Shown here: piece by piece, positions 21,882 to 33,329 of the stretch
Layout of the letters: each line of letters opens with the position of its first letter
Position numbering within the stretch: position 1 is the first letter of the stretch
DNA from: Amaranthus tricolor
Taxonomy: Eukaryota; Streptophyta; Magnoliopsida; Caryophyllales; Amaranthaceae
DNA: 64,000 bases
Reading direction: 5' to 3'
Assembly (NCBI RefSeq): GCF_026212465.1
Contig: NC_080053.1
Coordinates: 3,830,870 to 3,894,869, forward strand
The notes under the pieces: generated by a model
Seen by the model: the letters and a program-made list of their open reading frames with translations, nothing else
Told to the model about the DNA's origin: nothing
The model's database searches: none
Program-made: the position numbers and the translations under genes

Positions 21882-22739
21882 ATTTCAATCTTCTTGTGGA
21901 AGATCATCGAGATTAATTATACCATCAGATAAAAATTGACGTGCTGCATCTATAAGTTCTTGAGGAATTTCTAGTTGTCTTAGCAACATACCCAACCTGT
22001 CTAATCTTTGTTTTCCAATGTGTGGATTCTTGTAATTATTACCACCTCTAGCTTTCAACACCTCTATCATGCATAGTTGATATTCTATCCACGTGTAGTT
22101 CAAAAGTTTTGGTTCAAAAGTGTCGTATGCATCATTGACCGCCTTGATCAAATCTTTGAGGTCTTTCAGGAATGACTTGAATTGAATTGATTATAATGCA
22201 CTAAACAAACCCAAATCTAAGATGTTCATATGTGGACTGGATGCCGGTTGACAAACTAGTCTTATGTTAAATCCATCTTTGTTGGCTTCTTCATTGAATG
22301 CTTGATCATTTGTTAAAATATATAGCTTGACATTATCTTGTTGAATCCAAATATCTTTGACTCCATTTGTTGGCCATTTCAATCTGATTGTTGGTAGAAC
22401 TTCATTGATTAGTTTTTCTCGAATAACATCTCGTGTAACTTTTGTTATTGCTCTTAGCTGTGGTGTACCTGCTGGTTTCCTTTCTAACCTTCTCATTGCA
22501 TAATAAGTCTCTGTGAATGGAAAAATTCCTATTTTTCCATCCCACAACACTTCTCTATTAGTACTAATTTGAGGTCTTGCAACAGCTGCTATAAACATTA
22601 CTTTACCTATGAAATTTTTGTTTTTCACACACCTATATGGTTCTTCCTCTTCCCAAGGGAATAAATAGTACCTTTGAGTTTCCCTACTCATGTAGAACCA
22701 TTTTTCATCGATGTGTACAACATTATACATCAAACTGAA
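21882..22739 (-). pseudogene. Mariner-like (DD39D) transposase, N-terminally truncated, one in-frame stop
   Basis: The minus-strand frame carries the plant mariner catalytic triad: VHIDEKWFY, then IQQDNVK, then NILDLG, with 39 residues between the second and third Asp. That spacing is diagnostic for plant mariner-like elements, the likely movers of Stowaway MITEs. A stop after GLFSAL (near 22191) interrupts it. The same frame then continues through SFLKDLKDLIKAVNDAYDTF to QED and a stop. The DNA-binding N-terminus is missing: sequence above 22739 is not transposase-like. The Sirevirus LTR ends 4-5 bp beyond the stop codon. Confidence 0.85.
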
Positions 22740-23246
22740 CTTTAGTAGGTTGTCTACAGTAGGTGGACAGTTTAGAAGGGGAGGAGAGCAAAAGAAGGCA
22801 ATAAACTGAACTTTACTGTGTTGTAATGGTGGTGGGAAAATCTTATGTTTTGGTGCGAAAATCTTTTTTTGGGGGGAATTCAATGTGAAATCAGTTTTTG
22901 TAATCTAGAATCAGTTTTTAGTTCACCTAACGAGCTATTTTTTTTTTCCTTCTTCAATTAACAATAATAAAATACTATAGTCTATAAAGTAAAGCACCAG
23001 CTACATTGTAGCTCAGCCATCTTTTATTAAGAAGTGTGCCCATGCAATTTGTAGCAAGAAAAACAGAACAGAGGAAGTATATAAGATCTAATAAAAAAAA
23101 GCCCTATAAAAAAGCCCTATAGATCTAATAATCATATCATATAATATCTAATAAAAAAAAGGCGAATTAGGTGTTTGAAAAGGGAGATTCGGATTGGAAA
23201 TTTTAAGATATATGTCATGTGTAATTTTTCTATTGGATTATTTAAA
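22740..23246. other. Intergenic DNA with a 40-bp segment shared with 4735-4780
   Basis: No gene. A duplicated AAAAAAGCCCTATA motif is near 23093-23125. At 23160-23205 the sequence around GGTGTTTGAAAAGGGAGATT matches the leader side of the gene at 3473-4683. Confidence 0.45.
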
Positions 23247-23251
23247 GTAAC

Positions 23252-23538
23252 TGATGAGGAAATAGATTATGATCAAGACATTCGTTGATATACCTTGCTT
23301 CTGTTTACTATTGTATCATTATGTTATTTTTAGTTTCTGCTTTCTAACTAATGGTTAGTTATTTTATTTCTTAACCTTGGTTACTTTGTTACATGCTTGT
23401 TATATTAGGATCCTACATAAAAAGGTTCCTTCCTGTACATTTTATCATCTAATAATAATGTTTTAGTTCTTTTTCTACTGTCTTCCTAATACCCTTAACT
23501 TCCTAATTCTATCAAAGCCAAATTCCCGTATTCTATCA
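23252..23538 (+). repeat. 5' LTR of the old Copia element
   Basis: 287 bp, starting TGATGAGG and ending ATTCTATCA, followed by primer site TGGTATCAGA. It is preceded by target duplication GTAAC. Confidence 0.9.
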
Positions 23539-23642
23539 TGGTATCAGACGCAGGTATTATTACCTAATTTTTCCATCCCTTCAGTTTTTTTCTTTGCCAA
23601 GAACTATTTTCTTTATTCTTCTTCTTTATCTCTTCATCTCAC

Positions 23643-24540
23643 ATGGAACTCCTACCAGATACTCGTCCTACTAATGTGATTAATCATACCACTAAAACAG
23701 CAAATAATCCTAACCAAGATCCAAGTAGTGTTTACAATTTACACTCTTCGGATTCCGCTAGCATAAAATTGGTTTCGGTTGTGTTTGATGGCACTTGTTT
23801 TAGTGATTGGAAGAGGTCCATGGTTATAAGCCTTGATGCAAAAAATAAAATTTCTTTTGTTGATGGTAGTTTACCCCAACCTCTTGATGGATCTTCAGAC
23901 GAACGGGCATGGAAACAATGCAATAACATGGTGATAGGTTGGATCATTACTTCTTTGGAGAGGCATAACGCAAAAAGTATCATGTATTTCAAAACCGCCA
24001 TTGCCATTTGGAATGATCTTGAGGCTTGATTTGGTAACCCATCTTCATCTCAAATGTATAGGCTACAAGAGCAACTCCCCAACACCTCTCAAAAACACAT
24101 TATGAGTGTTGCTGAATACTTTACTAGAGTAAGATCTTTATGGGATAAAATAGATGAACTTAGACCTTCACCTCTTTGTACTTGAAACCCCACCACAAAC
24201 TTCATCAAGATTCAACAGGATCAAAGAGTTATGATATTCTTGATGAAATTAGATCTTCAATTTAATCAAGTCAGATCTAACCTTCTCATGCATAAAGATC
24301 TTCTTGATGTTAGTGAAGTTTATCGGATGCTGTTACAAGAGGAAAGTCACAAGGATCACAGTAAAAATCAAACTCCTATGGAACCTATGGCATACGGTAC
24401 TGATAAATGGAAGACTCCTCACCATGGCAAGACCAACAATAATAACAGAAAACCAAGTTATTTTTGTGACCACTGCAAGATTGCAGGACACAACATCAAT
24501 AGGTGTTTGAAAATTCATGGTTACCCTAATAAGACTAAAT
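23643..24540 (+). pseudogene. Copia gag remnant
   Basis: The reading starts at ATG 23643 with typical Copia Gag text (VVFDGTCFSDWKRSMVISL; AWKQCNNMVIGWIITSLE). A TGA follows LEA at 24027-24029, and a second stop follows near 24181. It resumes in other frames with an intact-looking zinc knuckle CDHCKIAGHNINRC (about 24463-24510). Not functional. Confidence 0.85.
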
Positions 24541-27450
24541 GAACTCCCAGCAAAAATATGCAGCTCTTGTTCACAATGAGGACTGTACAGATGCCACAAG
24601 TCTTGGTAATCAATTAGGCTTAACACATGAGCAATATACTAATCTCATTTCTCTTCTTGACAGAAAAGAACCCCCTATTGCTGAACCACCAGTTGTATTC
24701 GAAAGTTCTACTAATCTTGCAGGTTCTTTCTTTTTATCTACTAATTTTTGTAATACTCAATGGATTGTAGATAGCGGTTCAACTGATCACATTTGCAATG
24801 ACTTAACTTTTTTCACAAACATCAAAGACATTTCTCCTGCTCACCATAAAATCACCACACCAGATGGTACTAAACATGGAATTAGTAAAAAAAGGAGATG
24901 TTGAATTATGTGCTGGAATATTACTCAAAGATGTTCTTTTTGTGCCTACTTTTTATTTCAACCTTATATCTGTATATAAGATTTGTATTAATATGGCTGT
25001 CACTATCACTTTTTCTCAACACTTTTGTTTTCTACAAGATTGTTTAAAGAAAATCTTTTTTCAACTTGGTGATAATAACCAAGGCTTGTATTATACAGTG
25101 GTTCAAAAGACTTTTTCTTCTCCCAAGAGTCGTGTGTGTCAACCTCACACTAGTCTTGTGTCCTCCAAAACTATGTTTGAACATGCTAAGCTATGGCATT
25201 TCAGATTGGGTCATACACCTTTCTCAAAGCTTAAAGCACTTTTTCCGGATATTGATACAAAAGGCATTAAAGACTCATTGATTTGTACTATTTGCCCTGC
25301 TTCAAGACAAACTAGGCTCCCTTTTCATGATAGCTACATAAAGACTAGTCTTATTTTTAATCCTCTTCATATTGACATATGGGGTCCATACCCTCATAAA
25401 ACACATAATGGTTGTGATTTTTTCTTAACAATTGTGGATGGTTTTTTTAGTCTAATAACTTGGTTGTATTTGCTGAAAAATAAATCAGATTGTGTTGATA
25501 TGATCACACACTTGTTTGCTTTTATAAAAAATCGTTTAATGCGTGTATTAAAAGCGTTCGAACTGACAATGCTAAAAGTTATGTGAATGTCGTATGTTCA
25601 CTCTTTTTCAACAGTTAGGTATTGAACACCAAAAAAGTTGTAGGACCACTCCCCAACAAAACGGAGTGCTTGAATGCGAGCAAAAACATCTTTTAGAAAC
25701 GGCTAGGGCTTTGTTTTTCCAATCTAATGTTCCACACAATTTTTGGGGTGAATGTGTTATGTGTGCTGCTTATATTATTAACCGTCTACCTCTTAAATGT
25801 TTAAACAATCTTTCACCTTACCAAAAATTTTTGGAAAACCACCTAATAACGCTTACTTACGAGCCTTTGGTTGTCCTTGCAACATGTCTACACTCAAAAA
25901 TGGCCGACCAAAATTTGCAGCAAGAGCCAACCCTTGTGTCTTCCTAGGCTACCCCTATGCTCAAAAAGCATACAAAGTGTTTGAACCAAAGTCTTTCAAA
26001 GATGTTGCACACACGAAGTTTGGCAATCTGCAATGCAAAAGGAACTTCAGGCTTTGAATGATAATAACACTTGGGATCTAGTACCTTTGCCTAGTGGTAA
26101 AAAATCCATTGGTTCTAAATGGGTTTACAAAGTCAAGCTTCGCTCCGATGGTAGTTTGGAGAGATACAGGGCCAAACTCGTTGCCAAAGGTTTTCATCAA
26201 AAACATGGTATTGACTTCCAAGAGACATTCTCTTCAGTTGTTCGATTCACTACTGTCAGATGCCTTATTGCTTTGGCTGTCAGTCGCCACTGGCCCTTAT
26301 TTCAACTCGATTTCAACAACAACTTTCTTCATAGCGATCTCTATGAGGATGTGTATATGCAAATTCCTAATGGTTTGAATTGTCCTCCTCATTTGGTTTG
26401 TAAGATAAAAAAATCTCTCTACGGGCTTAAGCAAGCTTCAAGACAATGGTTCTCTAAGCTCACAACTGAACTTTTCACTCAAGGGTATACACAATCGAAA
26501 AATGATTTTTCAGTTTTCACCAAGAGAACGGATACTTCTATCACTATATTGGTTGTTTATGTTGATGACATCATCATCATGGGAATAACATCTCAATAAT
26601 ACTATCCACTAAAGCCCATCTACATAAAATCTTTTGAATCAAAGATTTAGGAAAACTCAATTATTTTCTTAGGTTTGAAGTCACTTATACTGATGATGAT
26701 CTTGTTCTGAGCCAAAGAAAATTTACTCATAATCTATTACATGATTCTGGTTTCGATTCCTTCAAATTAGTTGTCACACCCTTACCTCTAAACCTCAAAC
26801 AATCCAATGATTCCCCTCTATTTTCCAACCTTGCCCTCTATCGATCTCTCATTGGTAAACTGAATTTTCTCACTAATACCCCTCCCGACCTTTCTTTTTC
26901 CATTCAAGCTCTAAACCAGTTTATGCAAAATCCCGCACAAAACCATTTCAAGGCCTTAACACATACCTTAAACTATGTTTTTGCCACATCCGGCCAAGGT
27001 ATTCTCCTCAAGGGTAGTGACTCTCTAAAGCTTTAAATGTACTCTGACTCTGATTGGGGTGCATTTTTAGACACGCGACGCTCAGTGACCAGTTATGTTA
27101 TACTTTTTGGTAACTCGCCTATCAACTGGAAGTACAAGAAACAATGCACCGTTTCTAAGTGCTCTTCTGAAGCGGAATATAGAGCAATGCCAACAGTAGC
27201 TTCAGAGATTACATAGATTGTTCGTTTGCTAGAAGAATTTGATGTTCAAAATTTAAAGCCATTGACACTTGAGTGTGATAACAAATCGGCTATACAAATG
27301 GCTCAAAATCTAGTTCTTCACCACCATACAAACATATTGCCATTGACTGCCATTTTACACGCAAGAAGGTTCTTGAAGGATTGCTTGAACTACGATATGT
27401 TCCCACTAATGAACAATTGGCCGATGTCCTGACAAAAATTATTCCTTCAC
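24540..27450 (+). pseudogene. Copia pol remnant
   Basis: Broken into several frames, with all domains in Copia order: protease WIVDSGSTDHICND (about 24760), integrase HFRLGHTPFSKLKALF and CTICPASRQT (25200-25320), QNGVLECEQKH (25655), reverse transcriptase KWVYKVKLRSDGS and YVDDIIIMG (26120-26580), and RNase H text CDNKSAIQMAQN (about 27272). Frameshifts and stops lie near 24880, 25585, 25950, 26600, 27035 and 27216. The end of RNase H is split by the hAT MITE. Confidence 0.85.
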
Positions 27451-27462
27451 ATCAGCTACAAC

Positions 27463-28097
27463 TAGGGATGGCAATGGGTATTGGACCCGACCCGGATCCG
27501 TGAATCCGTATCCGTTTTCACGGATCTGTTCCTAAAAATTTGGACCCGAAAATCCTGGTCGGATCCGAATCCTTTCAAATTTCACGGACCCGGACCCGTG
27601 GATCTAGAGGAGTCGTTTTTAATTTAATATACATTAAATATACTGGGCTTAAATTGGAATTTGAGCTATTTGAAAGCCCAACATATATTGCAACTCCCTT
27701 CCACTGATGCAATCTGAAATCTAAAAAATAAATCCCCCATTTGCAATTATATTAAATATACTTTAATGTATTCGTTCGGTATTTTCAAGATAATTTTAAG
27801 TTGTATAATTTTTTTTGGTGATCAATCGTGAAATTATATATATTATTATCATTAGTCAATGAATATAGCTTTATGGCGATCTCAATACGATCCAAAATTA
27901 CACAAAAGATAAAAAATAAGTCAGACTTGTTTTGGACCCGAATTCGGTACTGGATTCCCAGTATCCACGTATCCGGATATAGGTATTGAAAAATTAGACC
28001 TGCGGATCCAGGTTCGGATCTGGGTCATGCTCTTGAAAACGAATCTGGATCCGGGTCCACTTGGACCCGATCTAGATCTGACCCGTTGCCATCCCTA
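27463..28097. mobile_element. hAT-type MITE nested in the Copia element (635 bp)
   Basis: The termini TAGGGATGGCAATGGGT and (reverse complement of the right end) TAGGGATGGCAACGGGT differ at one base. An 8-bp target duplication GCTACAAC flanks it (27455-27462 and 28098-28105). Both subterminal regions are packed with GGACCCG and GGATCCG words in both orientations, likely transposase binding sites. No coding capacity. The 8-bp duplication places it in the hAT superfamily. Confidence 0.92.
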
Positions 28098-28154
28098 GCT
28101 ACAACGGTTGATATCCAAGCTTGGTATGACTGCCATCACCCTACACTTGAGGGG

Positions 28155-28445
28155 TGATGATGAAGATATAGATTATGATCAAGACATTCGTTGACATAAC
28201 TTGCTTCTGTTTACTATTGTATCATTGTGTTATTTTTAGTTTCTGCTTTCTAACTAATGGTTAGTTATTTTATTCCTTAACCTTGGTTAGTTAGTTACAT
28301 GTTTGTTATATTAGGATCCTATATAAAAGGGTTCCTTCCTGTACATTTTATCATCTAATAATAATGTTTTAGTTCTTTTGTCTACTGTCTTCCTAATACT
28401 CTTAACTCTCTAATTCTATTAAAGCCAAATTCCCTAATTTTATCA
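28155..28445 (+). repeat. 3' LTR of the old Copia element
   Basis: 291 bp, starting TGATGATGAAG and ending TTTTATCA, followed by GTAAC. It has numerous differences from the 5' LTR. Confidence 0.9.
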
Positions 28446-28450
28446 GTAAC

Positions 28451-29141
28451 TGAATTAAATAGCTGATCAGTTGACATCAATTAAAGTTTTGACAATCAAT
28501 CAATATTTATCTTGTTAAATTTACTAATTTAGTTATAGAAATTATTTCAACTAATTAAATACTCTAACCTTTAAATTGACTAAGGGAATAAAAATAATAA
28601 ATTAAGAATCGTTTCGGTGATATTGACAAATTTAAAATTATAAATTAGGGAATCTAATATTAATCATATATCTTTTAATAAATTACTGCTAGAGAAATTT
28701 GAAAACAGAATAAAGTAAGAAATGTTTAAATTAGATTTAATAATTTATTAAGATTTAGACTGATTTAGTTATATAAATTATTTCAACAACTCATCATATC
28801 ATACAATTTAATAAAAAGACTGAAAAATCACACGTGTCATTCTTTTGGAACCACACTAGATGAAAGAATTTTATTGATTGATATTAGCTTAAGTGGCAAA
28901 TAAAATTAATCAACATGTTATTTATTTTAATCATCTACAAACTATTTTAATTTATTTCACATATTAAAATATCATATCACCCTATTTTAACAATTATTAT
29001 TTACTATTTCATCTTTAGTATATAGTATATAGTATATAGTATATTTATTATTACATGTTTTTGAAAATTATATTTATATATATCTTCATACTAAGAATTT
29101 CGTGCATTGCACGAGGTTTTATATTATTTGATTAAATATAA
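28451..29141. other. AT-rich intergenic DNA
   Basis: No gene. A short run of AGTATAT repeats sits at about 29018-29045. A near-palindrome CGTGCATTGCACG lies at about 29101-29113, a word I have seen near plant repeat ends but cannot assign. Confidence 0.5.
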
Positions 29142-29525
29142 CCTTCTCTTTGTTTGGTATGTTAATGAGTATAATTTGAGAATTGTAATATCTCTTGCTT
29201 GGTAAGGGGAAATGGGATTGGAAAAAAAAAAAAAAAAAACTTTACAAATTTACCCATTTTATACATAATTTGAGACTTGTAATATCTCATGTTTGATTTG
29301 TAAAATTTACCAATTATGAGGGTATACTTTTAATAATCTTCATCCAATTCCCACTCATCTAATACCAACCCCCTTGGTAATAAATCGATGGCAATTGATT
29401 AACATTTTATCTCATTTTCAATCTTAATTTTAATCTCATTATCATAAAACAAACATAAGATATTTATCTTTTAGGATTTTTATTCCCATTCCCACCCTCT
29501 AATCCCTCCCACACCAAATACACCC
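29142..29525. mobile_element. Probable Tourist-like MITE
   Basis: The right end, read in reverse, is GGGTGTATTTGGTGTGGGAG. The left end reads CCTTCTCTTTGTTTGGTATG. TAA flanks both sides (29139-29141 and 29526-29528). The TTTGGTATG/TTTGGTGTG core and the 3-bp TAA duplication fit the PIF/Harbinger group. The outermost bases do not match well. Confidence 0.4.
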
Positions 29526-29528
29526 TAA

Positions 29529-30089
29529 CCTCTCTACCTGGTGGTGTTTCTCTATATGATTTGATACAATTAAGACTAGTGTGAGCTTAATCTAAATTGG
29601 AATTATACTAATGTTGTGAAAGGTTTATTATTGGATTCTGGCCTTCTTTTCAACTGACCTAATGTATCGAATATGCACACGTTAATAAACGTTAGACGAG
29701 CTGGAATTTGACTCTGAGAATCACCTTCAACGCTTAAGTTTGTATTAATCCCTAGTGAGATAACTAGGTAGCTCAATCTCAAGTGTCCAATGACATTAAC
29801 TTGTAGAACTTGTGTTGGTGGTAAATCAATTCAATTTCTCCTCTAATGTTCTACCTCCCAATTGTTGTCAAATAAATATGTGAATATATACCAACAAAAA
29901 GGGGGAAATATACAAAAAGCTTAGTCTTGGTGTGATCTCGAAATAAGCACACCTACCAACCAGGCTACCAACCCACAAAAAAAATACTCACATGCAAACC
30001 ACCCCTACCAAAACCCACTCACCTAATAAGCAACTCTCATATCGCTAGATACCTTCCCAAATGCTCTAAATATAATGTTTTTTACAACT
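29529..30089. other. Intergenic DNA, probably near the LINE 3' end
   Basis: No open frame or repeat that I can name. It may contain the 3' untranslated part of the minus-strand LINE that follows. Confidence 0.35.
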
Positions 30090-31008
30090 TTCGAAACAGA
30101 GTGATGAGTCACCGCAAAAATATTTTGATTACGCTGAAGCTAAATCCCATTGATCATTTCTGTCCAGCATATAACAATTAGCTTCGCTTTTTTGTCTTCT
30201 TTCGGTTTAGCTTTGCCATAAACTTGACTTCTTCTTCCCAATACCTAACTTTTCATGGACTATCAAGGAAACTAAAGACTCCTTTCGAACTTTTTTGGCA
30301 TTGGAACAGTAAAAAAGAAGATGATGGATGGACTTAGACCCCCATCGCATAAGGCACAATCTATCCCACAGTCTTCTATCTATCTACTGACACGGTCTTA
30401 TATGGACAATCTATTCTAAAGTGCTAGCCACGTAATGAATCTGGCACCTTGAGTAGCTCTATTCCTGATCATGATGTTCCCCCAATTGACCTTTTCTTCT
30501 CCTGCTATCAAGATCTCATATATTGTTCTAATGGAGAAAACTCCTTCCTTGGCAACTGGATCCCAACCTCTCAGAATTGATAAAAGCTCTTTTTATTTGA
30601 TGATTTTTTTATAGCTTTAAGAGGCATGAATAGAAACTTTACCTGATTGAATCTCTTGGTTCTTCATATAATAGTTGTGGACCCATATCATCTAGAGATT
30701 GTCTTTTTTGTTCGCAATATTTCAAAGATGATTCAACATAGCCGCTTTGTTCCATCTGTACATGTCTCTCAAATTTAACCACCCATAGAGAAAGGGAGGA
30801 CCATCCTATCCCAAGCCACAGCCGCCTTGCGAGAAATACCATCTTGGCCTGTCCAAATGAAGAATCGACACAAGTCTTAAACCATTTTGATGAGCTTTTT
30901 TGGGAGATAGAAGATCTGAGCCCAAATATTTTTAATATGCCTAATGACTTACCGCACTACCCTCCCTATGTCGATCTTGAACTAAAACAAAAGCTGCATA
31001 ACTAATTC
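30090..31008 (-). pseudogene. L1-type LINE remnant (C-terminal reverse transcriptase and zf-RVT region)
   Basis: The minus-strand text matches the C-terminal part of plant L1 ORF2 in order: IRHIKNIWAQIFYLPKKLIK, LCRFFIWTGQDGISRKAAVA, WDRMVLPFSMGGLNLRDMYR, WNKAAMLNHL (stop) NIANKKDNL (stop), then WDPVAKEGVFSIRTIYEILI and CALCDGG from the zinc-knuckle region. Several stops break it. The catalytic FADD part is not in the window. A long-TIR element (31018) inserted at or near its upstream end. Confidence 0.75.
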
Positions 31009-31017
31009 ATTGTATAA

Positions 31018-32028
31018 AGGGATATTTTACATAGTTGCAACGAACTTTTGCGAAAGGTTAGTAGTAGCAAATCTTAAAAGAAAATTCCACAAAATAGCAT
31101 TATACTTCTGGAATTTAAGCTGTCGTAACATTAATGCCCAAAAAGCATTAGATTATACGTTAAAGTGAAATTTTGTTTTTACCCTATCTTCTTTCCATCT
31201 TTTTCTTCCATCTATGTTCTTTCATCCATTGCCAAGGACCTCAAATGTTCCATCTCCAAAGTTCTCTTAGAAGTTCCATCTCTAAACGTTAGATTTGTTC
31301 AAATTGATTCATGTAGATTACTGAACTGCCACACTTCTATACTAATTTAAACTAATCCAAAAGTGTTCTCTTGCCATCTTGTGGGTAGTGAATTACGTAG
31401 TTCTTGTCACTTCCCCATGAAACCCCCTATTATTAATTAATTGGACATTTAACCTTCCATTATGCATACTTGATTCACATAAATGTTCAAACCATAAAAA
31501 AAATTAAGATTTAATTTAATATTCTTTTTTCCCTGAATTTCTCAAACATTATCAAAATCAGTTCTCAATATCCCTTCATTTCTGCTTTCATAGTACTTTT
31601 AATTCTCACATAAATCAAATCATATTAATAAATCACTTACAATTTGAATTTATAGTAGTAAACAAATCAACTAAGATTTGTCTTCTAAGAGAACTTCTAA
31701 ACACACATCATCTAATGCATTTCACACAACACTCTTCAGTTTAACATGATCTAACATTTTTTGTCTTCTAAGAGAACTTTGAAGATGGCACATTTGGGGT
31801 CCCAGGTCATGGATGATTGATGAAAGAAGATAGATGGAAGAAGAAGTTGAAAAGAAGACAAAGGTTAAAAACGAAATTTCACAACTTAACGTATAATCTA
31901 GTGTTTTTTAGACATTATTGTTACGGAAGCTTTAATTCCAAAAGTACAATGCTAATTTGTGGAATTTTTTTGAGATTTGCTACCTCTAACCTTTTTGCAA
32001 AAGTTCGTTGCTACCATGTAGAATATCC
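31018..32028. mobile_element. Mutator-like non-autonomous element with about 275-bp inverted repeats
   Basis: The left arm (31018-31295) and the reverse complement of the right arm (about 31745-32028) align throughout. Both have GGATATT-TACAT, GCAACGAACTTTTGC, AAATTCCACAAA, AGATTATACGTTAA and AAAGTTCTCTTAGAAG. Near-matching 9-bp flanks ATTGTATAA (31009-31017) and ATTATATTA (32029-32037) agree at seven of nine positions. Very long TIRs with 9-bp duplications point to the MULE superfamily. The 450-bp centre has no clear gene. Confidence 0.8.
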
Positions 32029-32037
32029 ATTATATTA

Positions 32038-32585
32038 ATTAAATTTGAATTTTGCAAAAACAACCAAATTCTTTTTTTTTTTTTTAATTTTTAAAAATGA
32101 TTTTAATTAAAGAAAGAGAAGTAGGCTTACATATTTATGTGTACTAAATCACATTTTTTTATAAAAAAATTAATATAAATGAATTCCTGATAATTCTATT
32201 ATCCATTCCGAATTAAATCGGATTTCCGAGTTTTATATATCTATATTTATTTTTCAAACCTGAACTATATCATGAGTTTCACTATCCGAAAAACCGAATA
32301 TCTGGAGACAAGTTCATATTATTAGCCTCTTCTCTAATTTGTCACTTTAAATTTATAAGTGATCACTTTAAGATTATAGGTGACTTTAAAACTGTAAGTG
32401 ATCATTTAAGGTTATAAGTGATCACTTTAAGATACTAACTGTACATTTGGCTAACATTCTTTATTTATATCAAAAAAGAAAGGAAAAAATACAATAAATT
32501 ACCTAATGTATAGTAATTTTTGCAAAAAAAATTTACCTAATCTATTCTTTTTTTTTACAAAAAACTATTTTATATGACCCCAAAC
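32038..32585. repeat. Intergenic DNA with short GTGATCACTTTAA repeats
   Basis: At about 32335-32435 the motif ATAAGTGATCACTTTAAG recurs four to five times at about 22-26 bp spacing, with partial dyad symmetry (GTGATCAC). Elsewhere only AT-rich DNA. Confidence 0.55.
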
Positions 32586-32773
32586 TAGAGGTGGTCATTC
32601 GAGTTATCAAATCAATTTCGGGTCAAGAGTTTCAGGTCGGTTCAAAATCAAGTCATGTGTTTGCATTGATTTTTTCACTATTTTAAATTCATTTTTAAGT
32701 TGAGACAAGTCGGGTTCGATTCCAATAAAATCAGGTAACTATTGGATCACCGGGTCTATATTAAACACCTATA
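32586..32773. mobile_element. Small hAT-like MITE (188 bp)
   Basis: The left end TAGAGGTGGTCATTCGAG resembles the reverse complement of the right end, TATAGGTGTTTAATATAG. The flanks CCCCAAAC and CCGCAAAT agree at six of eight positions, an eroded 8-bp duplication. The interior has GGGTC and GGTTC words, as in other hAT MITEs. Confidence 0.5.
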
Positions 32774-32781
32774 CCGCAAAT

Positions 32782-33319
32782 GTTTGCAAAACACTACTGT
32801 TTGACAGATACCGTTGTTGACCATTAAGTGGAGGTTTTAGTTAATTACGTGTTTGACACGTGATGCCACTAATTGAACCTTAGGTAACGAAATTTTCACT
32901 CTCCTAAGCTTATTTCCCCGCTCGAGAGAGATCAAGAGACTAATTTAATTCTTAAAAGGAGTGCGTGACCAAAGAGTCCCTCAACTCGAGAGAGACCAAG
33001 AGGAGAATTTAATTCTTAAAATTTATAATTATTTATGTATAATAAATATTACAAAATTTTGATATTAATAATCTTTGTAATGATACGAATCAAACAAAAT
33101 CCCACTTGACTATATTTTAACTTATAGATCAAAAATTAATTACAAATTAATAAATGAATAGTGCAATATATCTAATGTTTCGTAATTTGTAACAGAATTA
33201 GTAAGTAAATTTCTTCTCATTTATTGATCATTTCCAATAACCTCTATAATTATTTACAACAAGTCTTGTGTGAGATCGTCTCATCGTGAGACGGGTGCAT
33301 ACAAAAGCCTATAAGAAAC
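32782..33319. other. Intergenic DNA with a GTCTCAT/GAGACG palindrome
   Basis: Two copies of a CTCGAGAGAGA-CAAGAG motif occur at about 32920-33005. A palindromic GAGATCGTCTCATCGTGAGACG block at about 33272-33293 is partly repeated at about 34526-34545, on the other side of the next element. No gene. Confidence 0.45.
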
Positions 33320-33329
33320 AATTATTTTG

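Larger units (their letters stand above)
23252..28445 (+). mobile_element. Old Ty1-copia element with target duplication GTAAC
   Basis: 5' LTR 23252-23538 (287 bp, TGATGAGGAAATAG...TTCTATCA) and 3' LTR 28155-28445 (291 bp). Both are flanked by the 5-bp duplication GTAAC (23247-23251 and 28446-28450). A primer site TGGTATCAGA starts at 23539 and a purine tract GAGGGG precedes the 3' LTR. Gag and pol remnants run 23643-27450 with many stops and frameshifts. The LTRs differ at many positions, so this element is much older than the Sirevirus. A hAT MITE (27463-28097) is inserted near the pol end. Confidence 0.92.

Noticed and set aside
23251..23262. CTGATGA followed by GGAAA, resembling a hammerhead ribozyme core
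   Set aside because: It straddles the LTR edge, and no stems or second conserved segment can be paired around it.
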